Origin: Flavobacterium turcicum | Lineage (GTDB): Bacteria > Bacteroidota > Bacteroidia > Flavobacteriales > Flavobacteriaceae | Length of the DNA: 64,000 bases | Direction of reading: 5' to 3' | Assembly: GCF_011365745.1 (NCBI RefSeq) | Contig: NZ_JAAOBY010000001.1 | Span: 620,001-684,000 of the forward strand | Shown here: positions 45,458-55,048 of the stretch, piece by piece | Layout of the letters: each line of letters opens with the position of its first letter | Position numbering within the stretch: the first letter of the stretch is position 1 | Notes under the pieces: generated by a model | What the model saw: the letters and a program-made list of their open reading frames with translations, nothing else | Databases searched by the model: none | Told to the model about the DNA's origin: nothing | Translations under genes and position numbers: made by a program

Positions 45458-45466
45458 GCACCAAAT

Positions 45467-45519
45467 AATTAGCATCTGTTAAAGTGCCGTTTTCGGTGCA
45501 AACAGATGCTAATTTTTTT
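45467..45519 (+). terminator. Intrinsic terminator after maeB
   Basis: AATTAGCATCTGTT (45467-45480) pairs perfectly with AACAGATGCTAATT (45501-45514); a smaller GCCG/CGGT hairpin lies inside. T continues to 45519, where the putative ruvA -7 box begins. Confidence 0.85.
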
Positions 45520-45526
45520 ATATTTG
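45519..45526 (+). promoter_or_regulatory. Putative -7 box for ruvA
   Basis: TATATTTG matches TAnnTTTG and lies 19 bases before the ruvA ATG. It begins at the last T of the maeB terminator, so terminator and promoter are fused. Confidence 0.48.
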
Positions 45527-45545
45527 ACACAATTTTTAAACCGTC

Positions 45546-46127
45546 ATGATAGCACATTTACAAGGGAAACTAGTCGAAAAGTCGGCAACACACGTAATAA
45601 TCGACTGTGGCGGCGTGGGCTACCATGTTAATATTTCGTTGCATACCTATTCTTTACTGCCAACTAATGATTTAATCAAGCTGTATACGCATTTGCAAAT
45701 TAAGGAAGATGCGCATACGCTTTTTGGTTTTATGGAAAAATCAGAGCGCGAAATTTTCAGACTTTTATTATCTGTTTCCGGAATTGGTGCTGGTATTGCA
45801 CGCACGATGCTTTCCTCATTAAATCCCAAACAAATTACAAATGCTATCGCTTCTGGTGATGTAGGAACCATTCAATCTATTAAAGGAATTGGTAGCAAAA
45901 CAGCCCAACGTGTGATCCTTGATTTAAAAGAAAAAGTACTCAAATTGTTTGATTTAGACGAAGTTTCAATGTCGCAAAGCAATACAAATCGTGATGAAGC
46001 GTTATCAGCTTTGGAGGTGTTGGGATTTGTGCGTAAAAGTGCTGAAAAAGTCATCGAAAAAATTGTTAAGGATGACCCCGAAGCTTCTGTAGAATCCATT
46101 ATCAAACAAGCGTTAAAAAACCTATAA
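45546..46127 (+). CDS. ruvA: Holliday junction branch migration protein RuvA
   Basis: The 193-residue protein shows the RuvA plan: an N-terminal OB-fold (MIAHLQGKLVEK to about residue 63), two helix-hairpin-helix motifs (LLSVSGIGAGIARTML and SIKGIGSKTAQRVILDLKEK) and a C-terminal RuvB-binding domain (about 145-193). It tetramerises on four-way DNA junctions and loads RuvB, encoded at 10704. sprA follows after 24 bases and may share its transcript. Confidence 0.96.
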   Translation: MIAHLQGKLVEKSATHVIIDCGGVGYHVNISLHTYSLLPTNDLIKLYTHLQIKEDAHTLFGFMEKSEREIFRLLLSVSGIGAGIARTMLSSLNPKQITNAIASGDVGTIQSIKGIGSKTAQRVILDLKEKVLKLFDLDEVSMSQSNTNRDEALSALEVLGFVRKSAEKVIEKIVKDDPEASVESIIKQALKNL

Positions 46128-46151
46128 TAGTAGTCAAGAAACTAGCGATAT

Positions 46152-49100
46152 ATGCATAAAATTTGTACTTTTTTACTTGTTTTATTTTGTGGATTTTCAG
46201 TTCATTCTCAAGTAGAACAAGTGGCTCAGGATACAGTTAAAACTGGGTTTTCTGTTGGAAAAATTCAATTAAAAAACCCACCAAGTATTCGTTCTGCTTA
46301 CACCTATGATCCTGTTACAGATCGTTATGTTTATACAAGTTCTTTAGACGGTTTGTCTATAAATTATCCCATTTTTTTAACACCAAAAGAATACGAAAAA
46401 TTGGTTTTAAAGGAATCAATGCGGGATTATTTTAAGAAAAAAGTTGACGCTATTGATGGTAAAAAAGAAGGTAGCGACTTAGCTAAAAAAGATCTTTTGC
46501 CTCGATACTACGTTAAATCAGGCTTATTTGAATCTATTTTTGGTAGCAACACCATCGATGTTAGGCCTACTGGTTCTATCGAAATGGATCTAGGAATGCG
46601 TTACACAAAACAAGACAATCCTTCGTTTTCGCCTAGAAACAGATCTAATTTATCTTTTGATTTTGATCAACGTATTAGCATGAGTTTAATGGGTAAAGTA
46701 GGAACCCGATTGAATGTAAATGCCAATTACGATACGCAATCTACTTTTGCTTTTCAAAACTTAATTAAACTTGATTACGCTCCAACCGAAGACGATATTA
46801 TTCAAAAAATAGAAGTGGGTAACGTGAGTATGCCACTTAACAGTTCCTTAATTCGTGGCGCACAAAGTTTGTTCGGGGTAAAAACCCAATTGCAATTTGG
46901 TAAAACTACGGTAACGGGTGTATTCTCTGAGCAAAAATCACAAACCAAAAGCTTAGTAGCTCAAGGCGGTGGTACGATTGAAGATTTTGAAATGTTTGCC
47001 TTAGATTATGATAGTGACAGGCATTTCTTTTTATCGCAATACTTTAGAAATAGATATGATAAAGCTTTAGCAAATTATCCATTTATTGACAGTAGGGTAC
47101 AAATTTCGAGAATAGAAGTTTGGGTAACCAATAGGCAAAATAGAGTAACTACTACCAATAATAACTTACGTAATATTATCGCGTTACAAGATTTAGGAGA
47201 AGGGCAGTTGTCTGACACACCCGATACTGAAGTAGTAGTTTTAAATCCATCAACAGGAATCTTTAATAATCCTGTAGATACGCCTGCTGACAACACAAAC
47301 AATGATTACGACCCTGCACAAATTAATGCAGGAACGGGTTTGTTGAATCCAAATATTCGTGAAATTGCTACAGCCAATTCTGGTTTTAACACAACTGTAA
47401 ACGAAGGACAAGACTACTCCAAACTTGAAAATGCTCGAAAATTAAATCCAAACGAATATACCTTTAACCCGCAATTAGGTTTTATCTCCTTGCAGCAACG
47501 TTTGGCAAATGATGAGGTTTTAGCAGTAGCCTATCAATATACAATTGGTGATCAAGTGTACCAAGTTGGGGAGTTTGGTAATGATGGTGTAGATGCTACC
47601 GTAGTTACGGGGAATACGCCTGCAACACAAGCTATTATTTCGCAAAGTTTGATTTTGAAAATGCTGAAAAGCAATTTGACAAACGTGACCAACCCGGTTT
47701 GGAATTTGATGATGAAAAATATTTATCAAATTCAGGGAGGGTATCAACTTACTCAAGAGGATTTTAGATTCAACATTTTATACACAGATCCGTCACCATT
47801 AAATTATATTACAGAAGCGAATGGAACTCCATTTCCTGCAAATCCAACAGCTGAAAACAAAGTAGCAGAAACACCATTATTAAAAGTATTTAATTTAGAT
47901 AAATTAAATTACAATAACGATCCTCAAACAGGCGGAGATGGTTTTTTTGACTTCTTACCGGGACTAACAATTGATGCACAAAATGGTCGTATCATGTTTA
48001 GTACCAAAGAGCCTTTTGGAGAATTACTTTTCAAAAAATTATCCAATCCGAATAGTGGTGAAAACTACAGCAATCCTACAACTTATAATGAAAACCAACG
48101 CAAATATGTTTTTAGAAGCATGTATCGCAGTACGCAAGCAGGCGCTTTACAAGACAGTGATAAAAATAAATTTTTATTACGCGGTAAATACAAATCTAAT
48201 GGAAACGACGGAATTCCTATTGGTGCCTTAAACGTTCCTCAAGGATCAGTAGTGGTAACCGCCGCTGGACGAGTATTGGTTGAAGGTGTAGATTATAGTG
48301 TGAATTATCAATTTGGTAGAGTACAAATTTTAGATCCAACCTTATCAAATACACCGATTGAAGTTTCATTAGAAAACAATTCTATATTTGGTCAGCAAAC
48401 CAGACGATTTATGGGATTTAATGTGGAGCATAAAATTTCTGAGAATTTTGTAGTAGGCGGTACTTTCTTAAAAATGTCAGAGCGTCCTTTTACACAAAAA
48501 TCAAGTTTTGGTCAGGAGTCAGTAAACAATACCATTTTCGGTTTTAATACCAATTTTTCAACTGAGGTGCCGTTCTTTACACGATTAGTAAACAAACTAC
48601 CAAATATTGATACTGATGTTCCTTCAAATTTATCTATAAGAGGTGAAGTTGCTTTCTTAAGACCAGACACTCCAAAGGCTGATCAATTTGAGGGCGAATC
48701 TACCATTTACGTAGATGATTTTGAAGGCTCACAATCTACCATTGATTTAAGGTCGCCTTTTGCTTGGAGTTTGGCCTCAGTGCCAGAGCGTAATACAGCA
48801 AGTCGTTATGATTTTGGCGGAAACGCTACCGATTTAAGGTATGGTTTCAAGAGAGCAAAGTTGGCTTGGTATGCTATTGACCCAATTTTTTACACCCAAA
48901 AACCCGCAGGTATATCAGATGATGATTTATCCTTTAATAAAACCCGTCGTATTTTTAGTAGAGAATTATATCCTCTTACTGATATCGCTCAAGGGCAAAC
49001 ACAAGTTATAAATACTTTAGATTTAACTTATTTTCCAACAGAGCGAGGACCGTACAACAATGATTCAAATTTTGCTACTAATCCAAGTGACAACTTTGGG

Positions 49101-52100
49101 GGAATCATGCGCTCTTTAAATTCCACCAATTTTGAACAAGGAAATGTAGAGTACATTCAGTTTTGGATTCTAGATCCATACGTTGGTAATGGCCCTGCAC
49201 CACAGTCTAATTCAGGAAAAATTTATTTTAACTTAGGTGAAATTTCCGAAGATATTCTTAAAGATGGTCGTAAGCAATATGAGAACGGTTTAGGTACTGA
49301 TCAACTTTTGGTAAACCCGAGACCTATTTGGGGAGACGTACCAGCATCACAATCTTTAATTTATGCTTTTGATACCAATACAGCCAATAGAAGAATTCAA
49401 GATATTGGGTTAGACGGTCTATCGAATGATTTAGAAGCTCAAGTGTATACTAATTTTGCATCTGAGCTTGATCCTGCTGCTGATGATTACCGTTTTTATT
49501 TGAATGCTAACGGTGGCATTATTGATCGCTACAAACAATACAACGGTACTGATGGCAACTCTGCTGTAGATATCAACGATGCTAACCGTGGTGCTACAGC
49601 TGCTCCTGATGTTGAAGATATTAATCGTGACAATACAATGAATACCATAAATGCTTATTATGAGTACAGTATAGATGTACAGCCGGGTATGCAGATTGGT
49701 CAAAATTACATCACAGATATTCGTAACACACAAGAAACTTTACCAAACGGTTCTACAACTGTGGCACGATGGATACAGTTTAAAATTCCGGTTTCCCAGC
49801 CAGAAAATACAATTGGAAGCATTTCTGATTTTAGATCAATACGTTTTATGAGAATGTTCATGACGGGTTTTAATGAAGAAGTTACCGTTCGTTTTGGAGC
49901 GCTAGATTTAGTTCGAGGAGAATGGAGAAGGTACACTAATACACTTGACTTTAATGATACCAATCTTGCTGACGATAATACCATTTTAGATGTTTTGGCG
50001 GTAAATGTCCAAGAAAATAACGAGAGATGCCCAATTAATTATGTAGTTCCACCGGGAGTACAAAGGGAGCAATTGTTTAATAACAATACCATCATCAACC
50101 AAAACGAACAATCGTTGGCATTACGAGTTTCGGGTAATGGATTAGAGCCACAAGATTCAAGAGCGGTTTTTAAAAACGTAAGTATTGACATGCGTCAGTT
50201 CAATAAACTTAAAATGTTTTTACACGCAGAGTCTTTACCGGGTGAGATTAGTTTGCAAGATGGCCAAATGAGTGGTTTCATTCGTTTTGGAAACGATTTT
50301 AATCAAAACTTTTATCAAGTAGAGATCCCTTTAAAAGTTACACTTCCAAATGGGGTATCTAATTCTGATTGTACACCCTTAAACGCAGAGGCTGTTTGGC
50401 CTACAGAAAACGAAATTGACTTACCACTAGATTTATTGACCAAGTTGAAAATTTTGGCCATGAGTATTGATCCTACAACTTTACCACTTGATGGGGTTTA
50501 TTATCCTGACTTAGATCCTTCAAAACCTGATGGTGATGGTAGCGCTAATTTGCGAATTGGTATTAAAGGGAATCCAAATTTTGGATTGGTACGCACCCTA
50601 ATGGTAGGGGTTAAAAACAATGATTTACGAAACGATATTCAAGGCGAGGTTTGGTTTAACGAATTGCGCTTGGCTGATATGGATAACAAAGGCGGGATGG
50701 CAGCGGTACTTAATATAGATACTAATTTTGCTGATTTTGCAACTGTTTCGGCTAGCGGACGAAAAAGTACAATTGGCTTTGGTACTTTAGAGCAAGGACC
50801 TAACGAACGCAGCCGCGAAGATGTACAACAGTACAATATAGTTACTAATGTAAATATGGGTAAATTGCTTCCGCAAAAATGGGGAGTGAATTTACCATTT
50901 AATTATGCGGTTGGCGAGGAAACTATTACGCCTGAGTACGATCCTTTTAACCAAGATATCAGATTAAAACAACTGATTGCCGAAACGCCTGAACAAAACA
51001 AAAAAGACAACATTCGCAACCGTGCCATTGATTATACCAAACGCACTAGTATCAATTTTATTGGAGTTCGAAAAGAGCGTCAAGCGGAGCAAAAACAACG
51101 TGTATATGACATCGAAAATTTTACTTTTTCGCAATCGTATAATGAAGTAGAGCGTCATGATTTTGAAATAGAAGAGTATGTTGATCAACAAGCTAACTCA
51201 TCTATTGATTATTCTTATGCGTTCAAATCAAAACCTGTTGAGCCTTTCAAGAAAAATAAAATGATGCAAAAAAGCAATTATTGGAAAATGTTGAGTGATT
51301 TCAATTTCAATTATTTGCCTTCTACAATCAACTTTAATACTAATATCAACAGGCAATACAACCGTCAACAATTTAGACAAGTAGAAGTAGAGGGTATCGG
51401 TCTAGATCCATTGTACCGACGTAACTTTGCTTTCAATTATCAATACGGTTTTAATTATAATTTGACTAAGGCATTAAAACTAAACTACACCGCATCGTCA
51501 AGTAATATTGTCAAAAATTATCTTAATGAAAATAACGAACCGATTGACAGTTTCACGATCTGGGATAGTTATTGGGATATGGGTGATCCTAATCAGCACC
51601 TGCAACAGTTGGTTTTAAATTATGAAATCCCAATTAATAAAATTCCGCTGTTTGGTTTTGTAAAAGCGAATTATACCTATACCGGTGATTACAGTTGGCA
51701 GCGTACCTCAAATGCGTTGTCACAAATTAGTATTGACGGACAGGATTTTAATTTAGGAAACACGATTCAAAATGCAGCATCTCATAATATTAACGGAACG
51801 TTCAATATGGAGACGCTTTATAAGTATTTGGGTTTGTCTAAAACAGCCAAAAAACCAGTTGCTAAACCTAAAACAGCTATTCCTAAACCTGGAGAAAAAA
51901 TTGTTAATACAGCTCCAAATGTTGCCGATAAAAAGAGTCCATTTGTAGATGGTTTACTAGGGATTTTAACCAGTGTAAAAAATATTCAAGTAAATTACAC
52001 GCACAATAGCGGAACTGTTTTACCAGGATACACACCAGGAGTTGGGTTTTTGGGTTCGTCTAGACCATCACTTGGGTTTATTTTTGGAAGCCAAGATGAT

Positions 52101-53291
52101 GTTCGTTTTGAGGCAGCTAAGAATGGTTGGTTAACCACATACCAAGATTTTAATCAAAATTACAGCCAAGTCACTAATAAGGTTTTAAAGGCTACAGCCA
52201 ATGTTGATTTGTTTCCAGATTTTAAAATTGATTTAACATTAGATAGGTCTTATTCGGATAATTTCTCAGAGCAATATGATGTTTCAAATGGGATATATAA
52301 TGCAAGATCTCCATACAATACAGGGATTTTTTCAATTTCTACGGTGTTGATAAAAACTTCTTTTGCAACTAGCGATCAAAATAATTCTAGTGCATTTGAT
52401 GATTTTAGAGCCAATAGGTTAACAGTAGCGAATCGTTTGGCTACTGAGCGAGGCATCGATATTAATAATCCAATTAATATTGATCCAGAAGGGTTTCCTA
52501 GAGGGTTTGGTAAAAATAATCAAGCAGTATTATTGCCAGCTTTCTTGGCAGCTTACAGTGGTGGCAATGCGACTGATGTTTCTTTGGGAATTTTTAGAAG
52601 TTTTCCAATACCAAACTGGGCCATTAAGTACAACGGATTGATGCGTTATGAAACTTTCAAGAAAGCTTTTAAACGTTTTTCATTGCAACACAATTACCGT
52701 GCATCTTATACAATCAATGCTTTTCGATCTAATTTTGAGTTTGATAAAGATCCTGCCGGTTTAGATGCCAGCGGAAACTTTTTTAACAAAACGATCATGT
52801 CTAATATCAACTTGGTCGAGCAATTCAATCCATTAGTTCGTATGGATTTTGAGTTGAAAAGTTCGTTAAAAATTCTAACTGAAATTAAAAAAGATCGCGC
52901 TTTGTCAATGAGTTTTGATAACAATTTATTGACAGAAGTTAAAGGTGTAGAGTATGTTGTAGGGCTTGGATATCGTTTTAAAGATGTAATATTCTCATCG
53001 CGCTTGGCTGATAATCCTACCGGAATCATCAAAAGTGATATCAATTTAACCGCCGATGTAACTTATAGAAACAATGAGACATTGGTGCGCTACTTGGATT
53101 ACGACAACAATCAATTAGCAGGAGGGCAAAATATTTGGACAATCAAGCTTAAAGCGGATTATGCATTTAGTAAAAACCTAACCGCTATTTTCTATTACGA
53201 TCACTCGTTTTCTAAAGCGGTAATTTCAACTGCATTTCCATTAACAAACATTAGATCTGGATTTACACTCCGATATAATTTTGGAAATTAA
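46152..53291 (+). CDS. sprA: Type IX secretion system outer membrane translocon SprA
   Basis: The 2379-residue protein has a signal peptide (cleavage near VHSQ, residue 20) and no lipobox. Its size and sequence match SprA/SOV, the giant 36-strand barrel through which type IX cargo leaves the periplasm in Flavobacterium. Recognisable regions include the early RPTGSIEMDLGMRYTKQDNP and RVGTRLNVNANYDTQ-type strands, IYVDDFEGSQSTIDLRSP in the middle, and a C-terminal barrel strand ending FTLRYNFGN. Loss of SprA is known to abolish gliding and secretion in F. johnsoniae. The downstream gcvH, vanZ-like, deoC and remB order supports the assignment. Confidence 0.95.
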   Translation: MHKICTFLLVLFCGFSVHSQVEQVAQDTVKTGFSVGKIQLKNPPSIRSAYTYDPVTDRYVYTSSLDGLSINYPIFLTPKEYEKLVLKESMRDYFKKKVDAIDGKKEGSDLAKKDLLPRYYVKSGLFESIFGSNTIDVRPTGSIEMDLGMRYTKQDNPSFSPRNRSNLSFDFDQRISMSLMGKVGTRLNVNANYDTQSTFAFQNLIKLDYAPTEDDIIQKIEVGNVSMPLNSSLIRGAQSLFGVKTQLQFGKTTVTGVFSEQKSQTKSLVAQGGGTIEDFEMFALDYDSDRHFFLSQYFRNRYDKALANYPFIDSRVQISRIEVWVTNRQNRVTTTNNNLRNIIALQDLGEGQLSDTPDTEVVVLNPSTGIFNNPVDTPADNTNNDYDPAQINAGTGLLNPNIREIATANSGFNTTVNEGQDYSKLENARKLNPNEYTFNPQLGFISLQQRLANDEVLAVAYQYTIGDQVYQVGEFGNDGVDATVVTGNTPATQAIISQSLILKMLKSNLTNVTNPVWNLMMKNIYQIQGGYQLTQEDFRFNILYTDPSPLNYITEANGTPFPANPTAENKVAETPLLKVFNLDKLNYNNDPQTGGDGFFDFLPGLTIDAQNGRIMFSTKEPFGELLFKKLSNPNSGENYSNPTTYNENQRKYVFRSMYRSTQAGALQDSDKNKFLLRGKYKSNGNDGIPIGALNVPQGSVVVTAAGRVLVEGVDYSVNYQFGRVQILDPTLSNTPIEVSLENNSIFGQQTRRFMGFNVEHKISENFVVGGTFLKMSERPFTQKSSFGQESVNNTIFGFNTNFSTEVPFFTRLVNKLPNIDTDVPSNLSIRGEVAFLRPDTPKADQFEGESTIYVDDFEGSQSTIDLRSPFAWSLASVPERNTASRYDFGGNATDLRYGFKRAKLAWYAIDPIFYTQKPAGISDDDLSFNKTRRIFSRELYPLTDIAQGQTQVINTLDLTYFPTERGPYNNDSNFATNPSDNFGGIMRSLNSTNFEQGNVEYIQFWILDPYVGNGPAPQSNSGKIYFNLGEISEDILKDGRKQYENGLGTDQLLVNPRPIWGDVPASQSLIYAFDTNTANRRIQDIGLDGLSNDLEAQVYTNFASELDPAADDYRFYLNANGGIIDRYKQYNGTDGNSAVDINDANRGATAAPDVEDINRDNTMNTINAYYEYSIDVQPGMQIGQNYITDIRNTQETLPNGSTTVARWIQFKIPVSQPENTIGSISDFRSIRFMRMFMTGFNEEVTVRFGALDLVRGEWRRYTNTLDFNDTNLADDNTILDVLAVNVQENNERCPINYVVPPGVQREQLFNNNTIINQNEQSLALRVSGNGLEPQDSRAVFKNVSIDMRQFNKLKMFLHAESLPGEISLQDGQMSGFIRFGNDFNQNFYQVEIPLKVTLPNGVSNSDCTPLNAEAVWPTENEIDLPLDLLTKLKILAMSIDPTTLPLDGVYYPDLDPSKPDGDGSANLRIGIKGNPNFGLVRTLMVGVKNNDLRNDIQGEVWFNELRLADMDNKGGMAAVLNIDTNFADFATVSASGRKSTIGFGTLEQGPNERSREDVQQYNIVTNVNMGKLLPQKWGVNLPFNYAVGEETITPEYDPFNQDIRLKQLIAETPEQNKKDNIRNRAIDYTKRTSINFIGVRKERQAEQKQRVYDIENFTFSQSYNEVERHDFEIEEYVDQQANSSIDYSYAFKSKPVEPFKKNKMMQKSNYWKMLSDFNFNYLPSTINFNTNINRQYNRQQFRQVEVEGIGLDPLYRRNFAFNYQYGFNYNLTKALKLNYTASSSNIVKNYLNENNEPIDSFTIWDSYWDMGDPNQHLQQLVLNYEIPINKIPLFGFVKANYTYTGDYSWQRTSNALSQISIDGQDFNLGNTIQNAASHNINGTFNMETLYKYLGLSKTAKKPVAKPKTAIPKPGEKIVNTAPNVADKKSPFVDGLLGILTSVKNIQVNYTHNSGTVLPGYTPGVGFLGSSRPSLGFIFGSQDDVRFEAAKNGWLTTYQDFNQNYSQVTNKVLKATANVDLFPDFKIDLTLDRSYSDNFSEQYDVSNGIYNARSPYNTGIFSISTVLIKTSFATSDQNNSSAFDDFRANRLTVANRLATERGIDINNPINIDPEGFPRGFGKNNQAVLLPAFLAAYSGGNATDVSLGIFRSFPIPNWAIKYNGLMRYETFKKAFKRFSLQHNYRASYTINAFRSNFEFDKDPAGLDASGNFFNKTIMSNINLVEQFNPLVRMDFELKSSLKILTEIKKDRALSMSFDNNLLTEVKGVEYVVGLGYRFKDVIFSSRLADNPTGIIKSDINLTADVTYRNNETLVRYLDYDNNQLAGGQNIWTIKLKADYAFSKNLTAIFYYDHSFSKAVISTAFPLTNIRSGFTLRYNFGN

Positions 53292-53328
53292 TTTTTGAAA
53301 TCTGATCAAAATTTCTGTAGAAGATTGT

Positions 53329-53336
53329 TACATTTG
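53329..53336 (+). promoter_or_regulatory. Putative -7 box for gcvH
   Basis: TACATTTG matches TAnnTTTG and lies 48 bases before the gcvH ATG. No clear TTG is at the -33 position. Confidence 0.42.
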
Positions 53337-53384
53337 TCTCATAAAAAATCAATTACTAATAACTATTTATCAATTACAAATTAG

Positions 53385-53765
53385 ATGAACATACCAGCAA
53401 ATTTAAAGTATACAAAAGATCACGAGTGGATTAGTATCGAAGGCGATATCGCAACAGTAGGAATCACTGATTTTGCACAAAAAGAATTAGGAGATATTGT
53501 ATACGTTGAGGTGGAGACTTTAGATCAAACACTTGAAAAAGACGAAGTTTTTGGAACAGTTGAAGCGGTAAAGACGGTATCGGATTTGTTTTTGCCTTTA
53601 GCAGGTGAGATTATCGAATTTAACGATGCGCTTGAGAGTACGCCAGAAAGTGTAAATTCAGATCCTTACGGTGCAGGTTGGATGATTAAAGTAAAAATTG
53701 CAAACCTTGACGAAGTAGCTACTTTGCTTTCGGATGCAGATTACAAAGCATTAATTGGTGCTTAA
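53385..53765 (+). CDS. gcvH: Glycine cleavage system H protein
   Basis: The 126-residue lipoyl-carrier protein shuttles the methylamine group between the P, T and L proteins of glycine cleavage. The lipoylated Lys63 is in the classic [13 protein letters not shown] context, and the full family length is present (TKDHEWI near the start). No gcvP or gcvT lies in this window. The last codons overlap the following VanZ-like gene by about 8 bases. Confidence 0.97.
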   Translation: MNIPANLKYTKDHEWISIEGDIATVGITDFAQKELGDIVYVEVETLDQTLEKDEVFGTVEAVKTVSDLFLPLAGEIIEFNDALESTPESVNSDPYGAGWMIKVKIANLDEVATLLSDADYKALIGA

Positions 53766-54126
53766 AAACATTTATCTTTTCAGCACAATAATTTGGGCTG
53801 TAATTATATCTGTATTTTGCTTAGTCCAGTTTAATAGTGTTCCATTAGGAACAGTGTCGCATTTGGATAAAGTAGTTCATGCATTATTTTATTTTGTACT
53901 TACATTTTTGCTGCAATTATTTCTTAACGAATCGAAGGCCAATTGGTCAAAAAAAGCAGTAAAGAGTTATTCTTTTGTAAGTGCTATTTTGTTCGGTATA
54001 GTTATCGAGTTAGTTCAAGAGACTTGCACAGCAACAAGGCATGCCGATGTATTAGATGTATTGGCAAATACTACAGGAGCATTACTTTCTATAGGAGTAT
54101 TTTCGATGTATGAACGTATCAAATAA
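53758..54126 (+). CDS. VanZ-like family membrane protein
   Basis: The roughly 122-residue protein has four hydrophobic segments (near residues 6-25, 38-56, 70-90 and 100-115) and the VanZ-like signature [17 protein letters not shown] followed by [28 protein letters not shown]. No ATG is available at the start. I use GTG 53758, and TTG 53755 is an alternative; both overlap the end of gcvH, so translation may be coupled. VanZ-like proteins are linked to teicoplanin resistance in Gram-positives, but their role in Bacteroidota is unknown. Confidence 0.86.
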   Translation: MLKNIYLFSTIIWAVIISVFCLVQFNSVPLGTVSHLDKVVHALFYFVLTFLLQLFLNESKANWSKKAVKSYSFVSAILFGIVIELVQETCTATRHADVLDVLANTTGALLSIGVFSMYERIK

Positions 54127-54150
54127 AACATAAGTACTAGTTACGAATTG

Positions 54151-54175
54151 AAATCCCGCTCCGGCGGGATTTTTT
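54151..54175 (+). terminator. Intrinsic terminator after the VanZ-like gene
   Basis: AAATCCCGC (54151-54159) pairs perfectly with GCGGGATTT (54164-54172) around loop TCCG, followed by T. It is the most GC-rich hairpin in this region. Confidence 0.9.
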
Positions 54176-54242
54176 GTTTTGTTTTTTTATCCTTCGCATT
54201 GATTATTACAGCCTGAGGCTAAACTTATGTAAAGATAAAATG

Positions 54243-54250
54243 TATTTTTG
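54243..54250 (+). promoter_or_regulatory. Putative -7 box for deoC
   Basis: TATTTTTG matches TAnnTTTG and lies 35 bases before the deoC ATG. There is no clear -33 TTG. Confidence 0.42.
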
Positions 54251-54285
54251 TACAACTAAGCACTGCTTCCAAAAAACCAAAATAA

Positions 54286-55029
54286 ATGGATATCAAGAAT
54301 TATTTAGACAGTACCTATTTAAAAACAGCTTTGCAAGCAGGTGTATCCGAAGAGCAAAATGATCTATTGGTAGTAAACTGTATTCAAGAAGCAATCGATG
54401 AGCAATTCAAGCTCGTTATGATTCGCCCAGAAAAAGTTTCTTTGGCATACCGAATGCGAGCAGACCAAGACTCTCAAATAAAAATAGGAACTGTAATTGA
54501 TTTCCCAGAAGGTAAAGCAAGCATTGACGAAAAATTAGATGAAGCCAAAGAGGCTATTGCTGCAGGTGCTGATGATTTAGATTTTGTATGCAATTACCAA
54601 AAGTTTAAAAATGGGCAAATAGATCTCGTAAAACATGAAATACTCCTTGGTACACAATTGGGTTTAACGCATCACAAAGTTGTCAAATGGATCATTGAAG
54701 TAGCGGCACTCACTGACAAAGAGATCATTCAAATTTGTAGTTTGATTAAAAATGTAGTTGTAAAACATTTTAATCAAGAACAATTGGCTAGTGTTTTTGT
54801 AAAATCATCAACAGGTTTTTTCAAAACTCAAGATAATTTGCCAAATGGAGCAACTGTGGATACAATAAAAATGATGCTAGAAAATGCAGCACCTTTGCCT
54901 GTTAAAGCAGCAGGTGGCGTAAGGACTTATCAAGAAGCGGTAGCTATGATTGATCTTGGGGTGAAGCGTATAGGGACTTCGGGAGCTAAAGAAATTGCCT
55001 CAGGTCAAAGAACTAAAGATGAATATTAA
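54286..55029 (+). CDS. deoC: Deoxyribose-phosphate aldolase
   Basis: The 247-residue class I aldolase splits 2-deoxyribose 5-phosphate into glyceraldehyde 3-phosphate and acetaldehyde in the cytoplasm. Visible marks are GTVIDFPEG, the Asp-containing ADDLDFVCN, the Schiff-base Lys in FVKSSTGF and the C-terminal KAAGGVRTYQEAVAMIDLGVKRIGTSG. The length is typical. remB follows after 19 bases, which suggests co-transcription although the functions are unrelated. Confidence 0.96.
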   Translation: MDIKNYLDSTYLKTALQAGVSEEQNDLLVVNCIQEAIDEQFKLVMIRPEKVSLAYRMRADQDSQIKIGTVIDFPEGKASIDEKLDEAKEAIAAGADDLDFVCNYQKFKNGQIDLVKHEILLGTQLGLTHHKVVKWIIEVAALTDKEIIQICSLIKNVVVKHFNQEQLASVFVKSSTGFFKTQDNLPNGATVDTIKMMLENAAPLPVKAAGGVRTYQEAVAMIDLGVKRIGTSGAKEIASGQRTKDEY

Positions 55030-55048
55030 AGATATAAATACCACCCGC

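Noticed and set aside
54174..54362. A 62-residue frame starting in the VanZ terminator and entering deoC
   Set aside because: It begins inside a terminator T-tract and overlaps the strongly supported deoC start in another frame.
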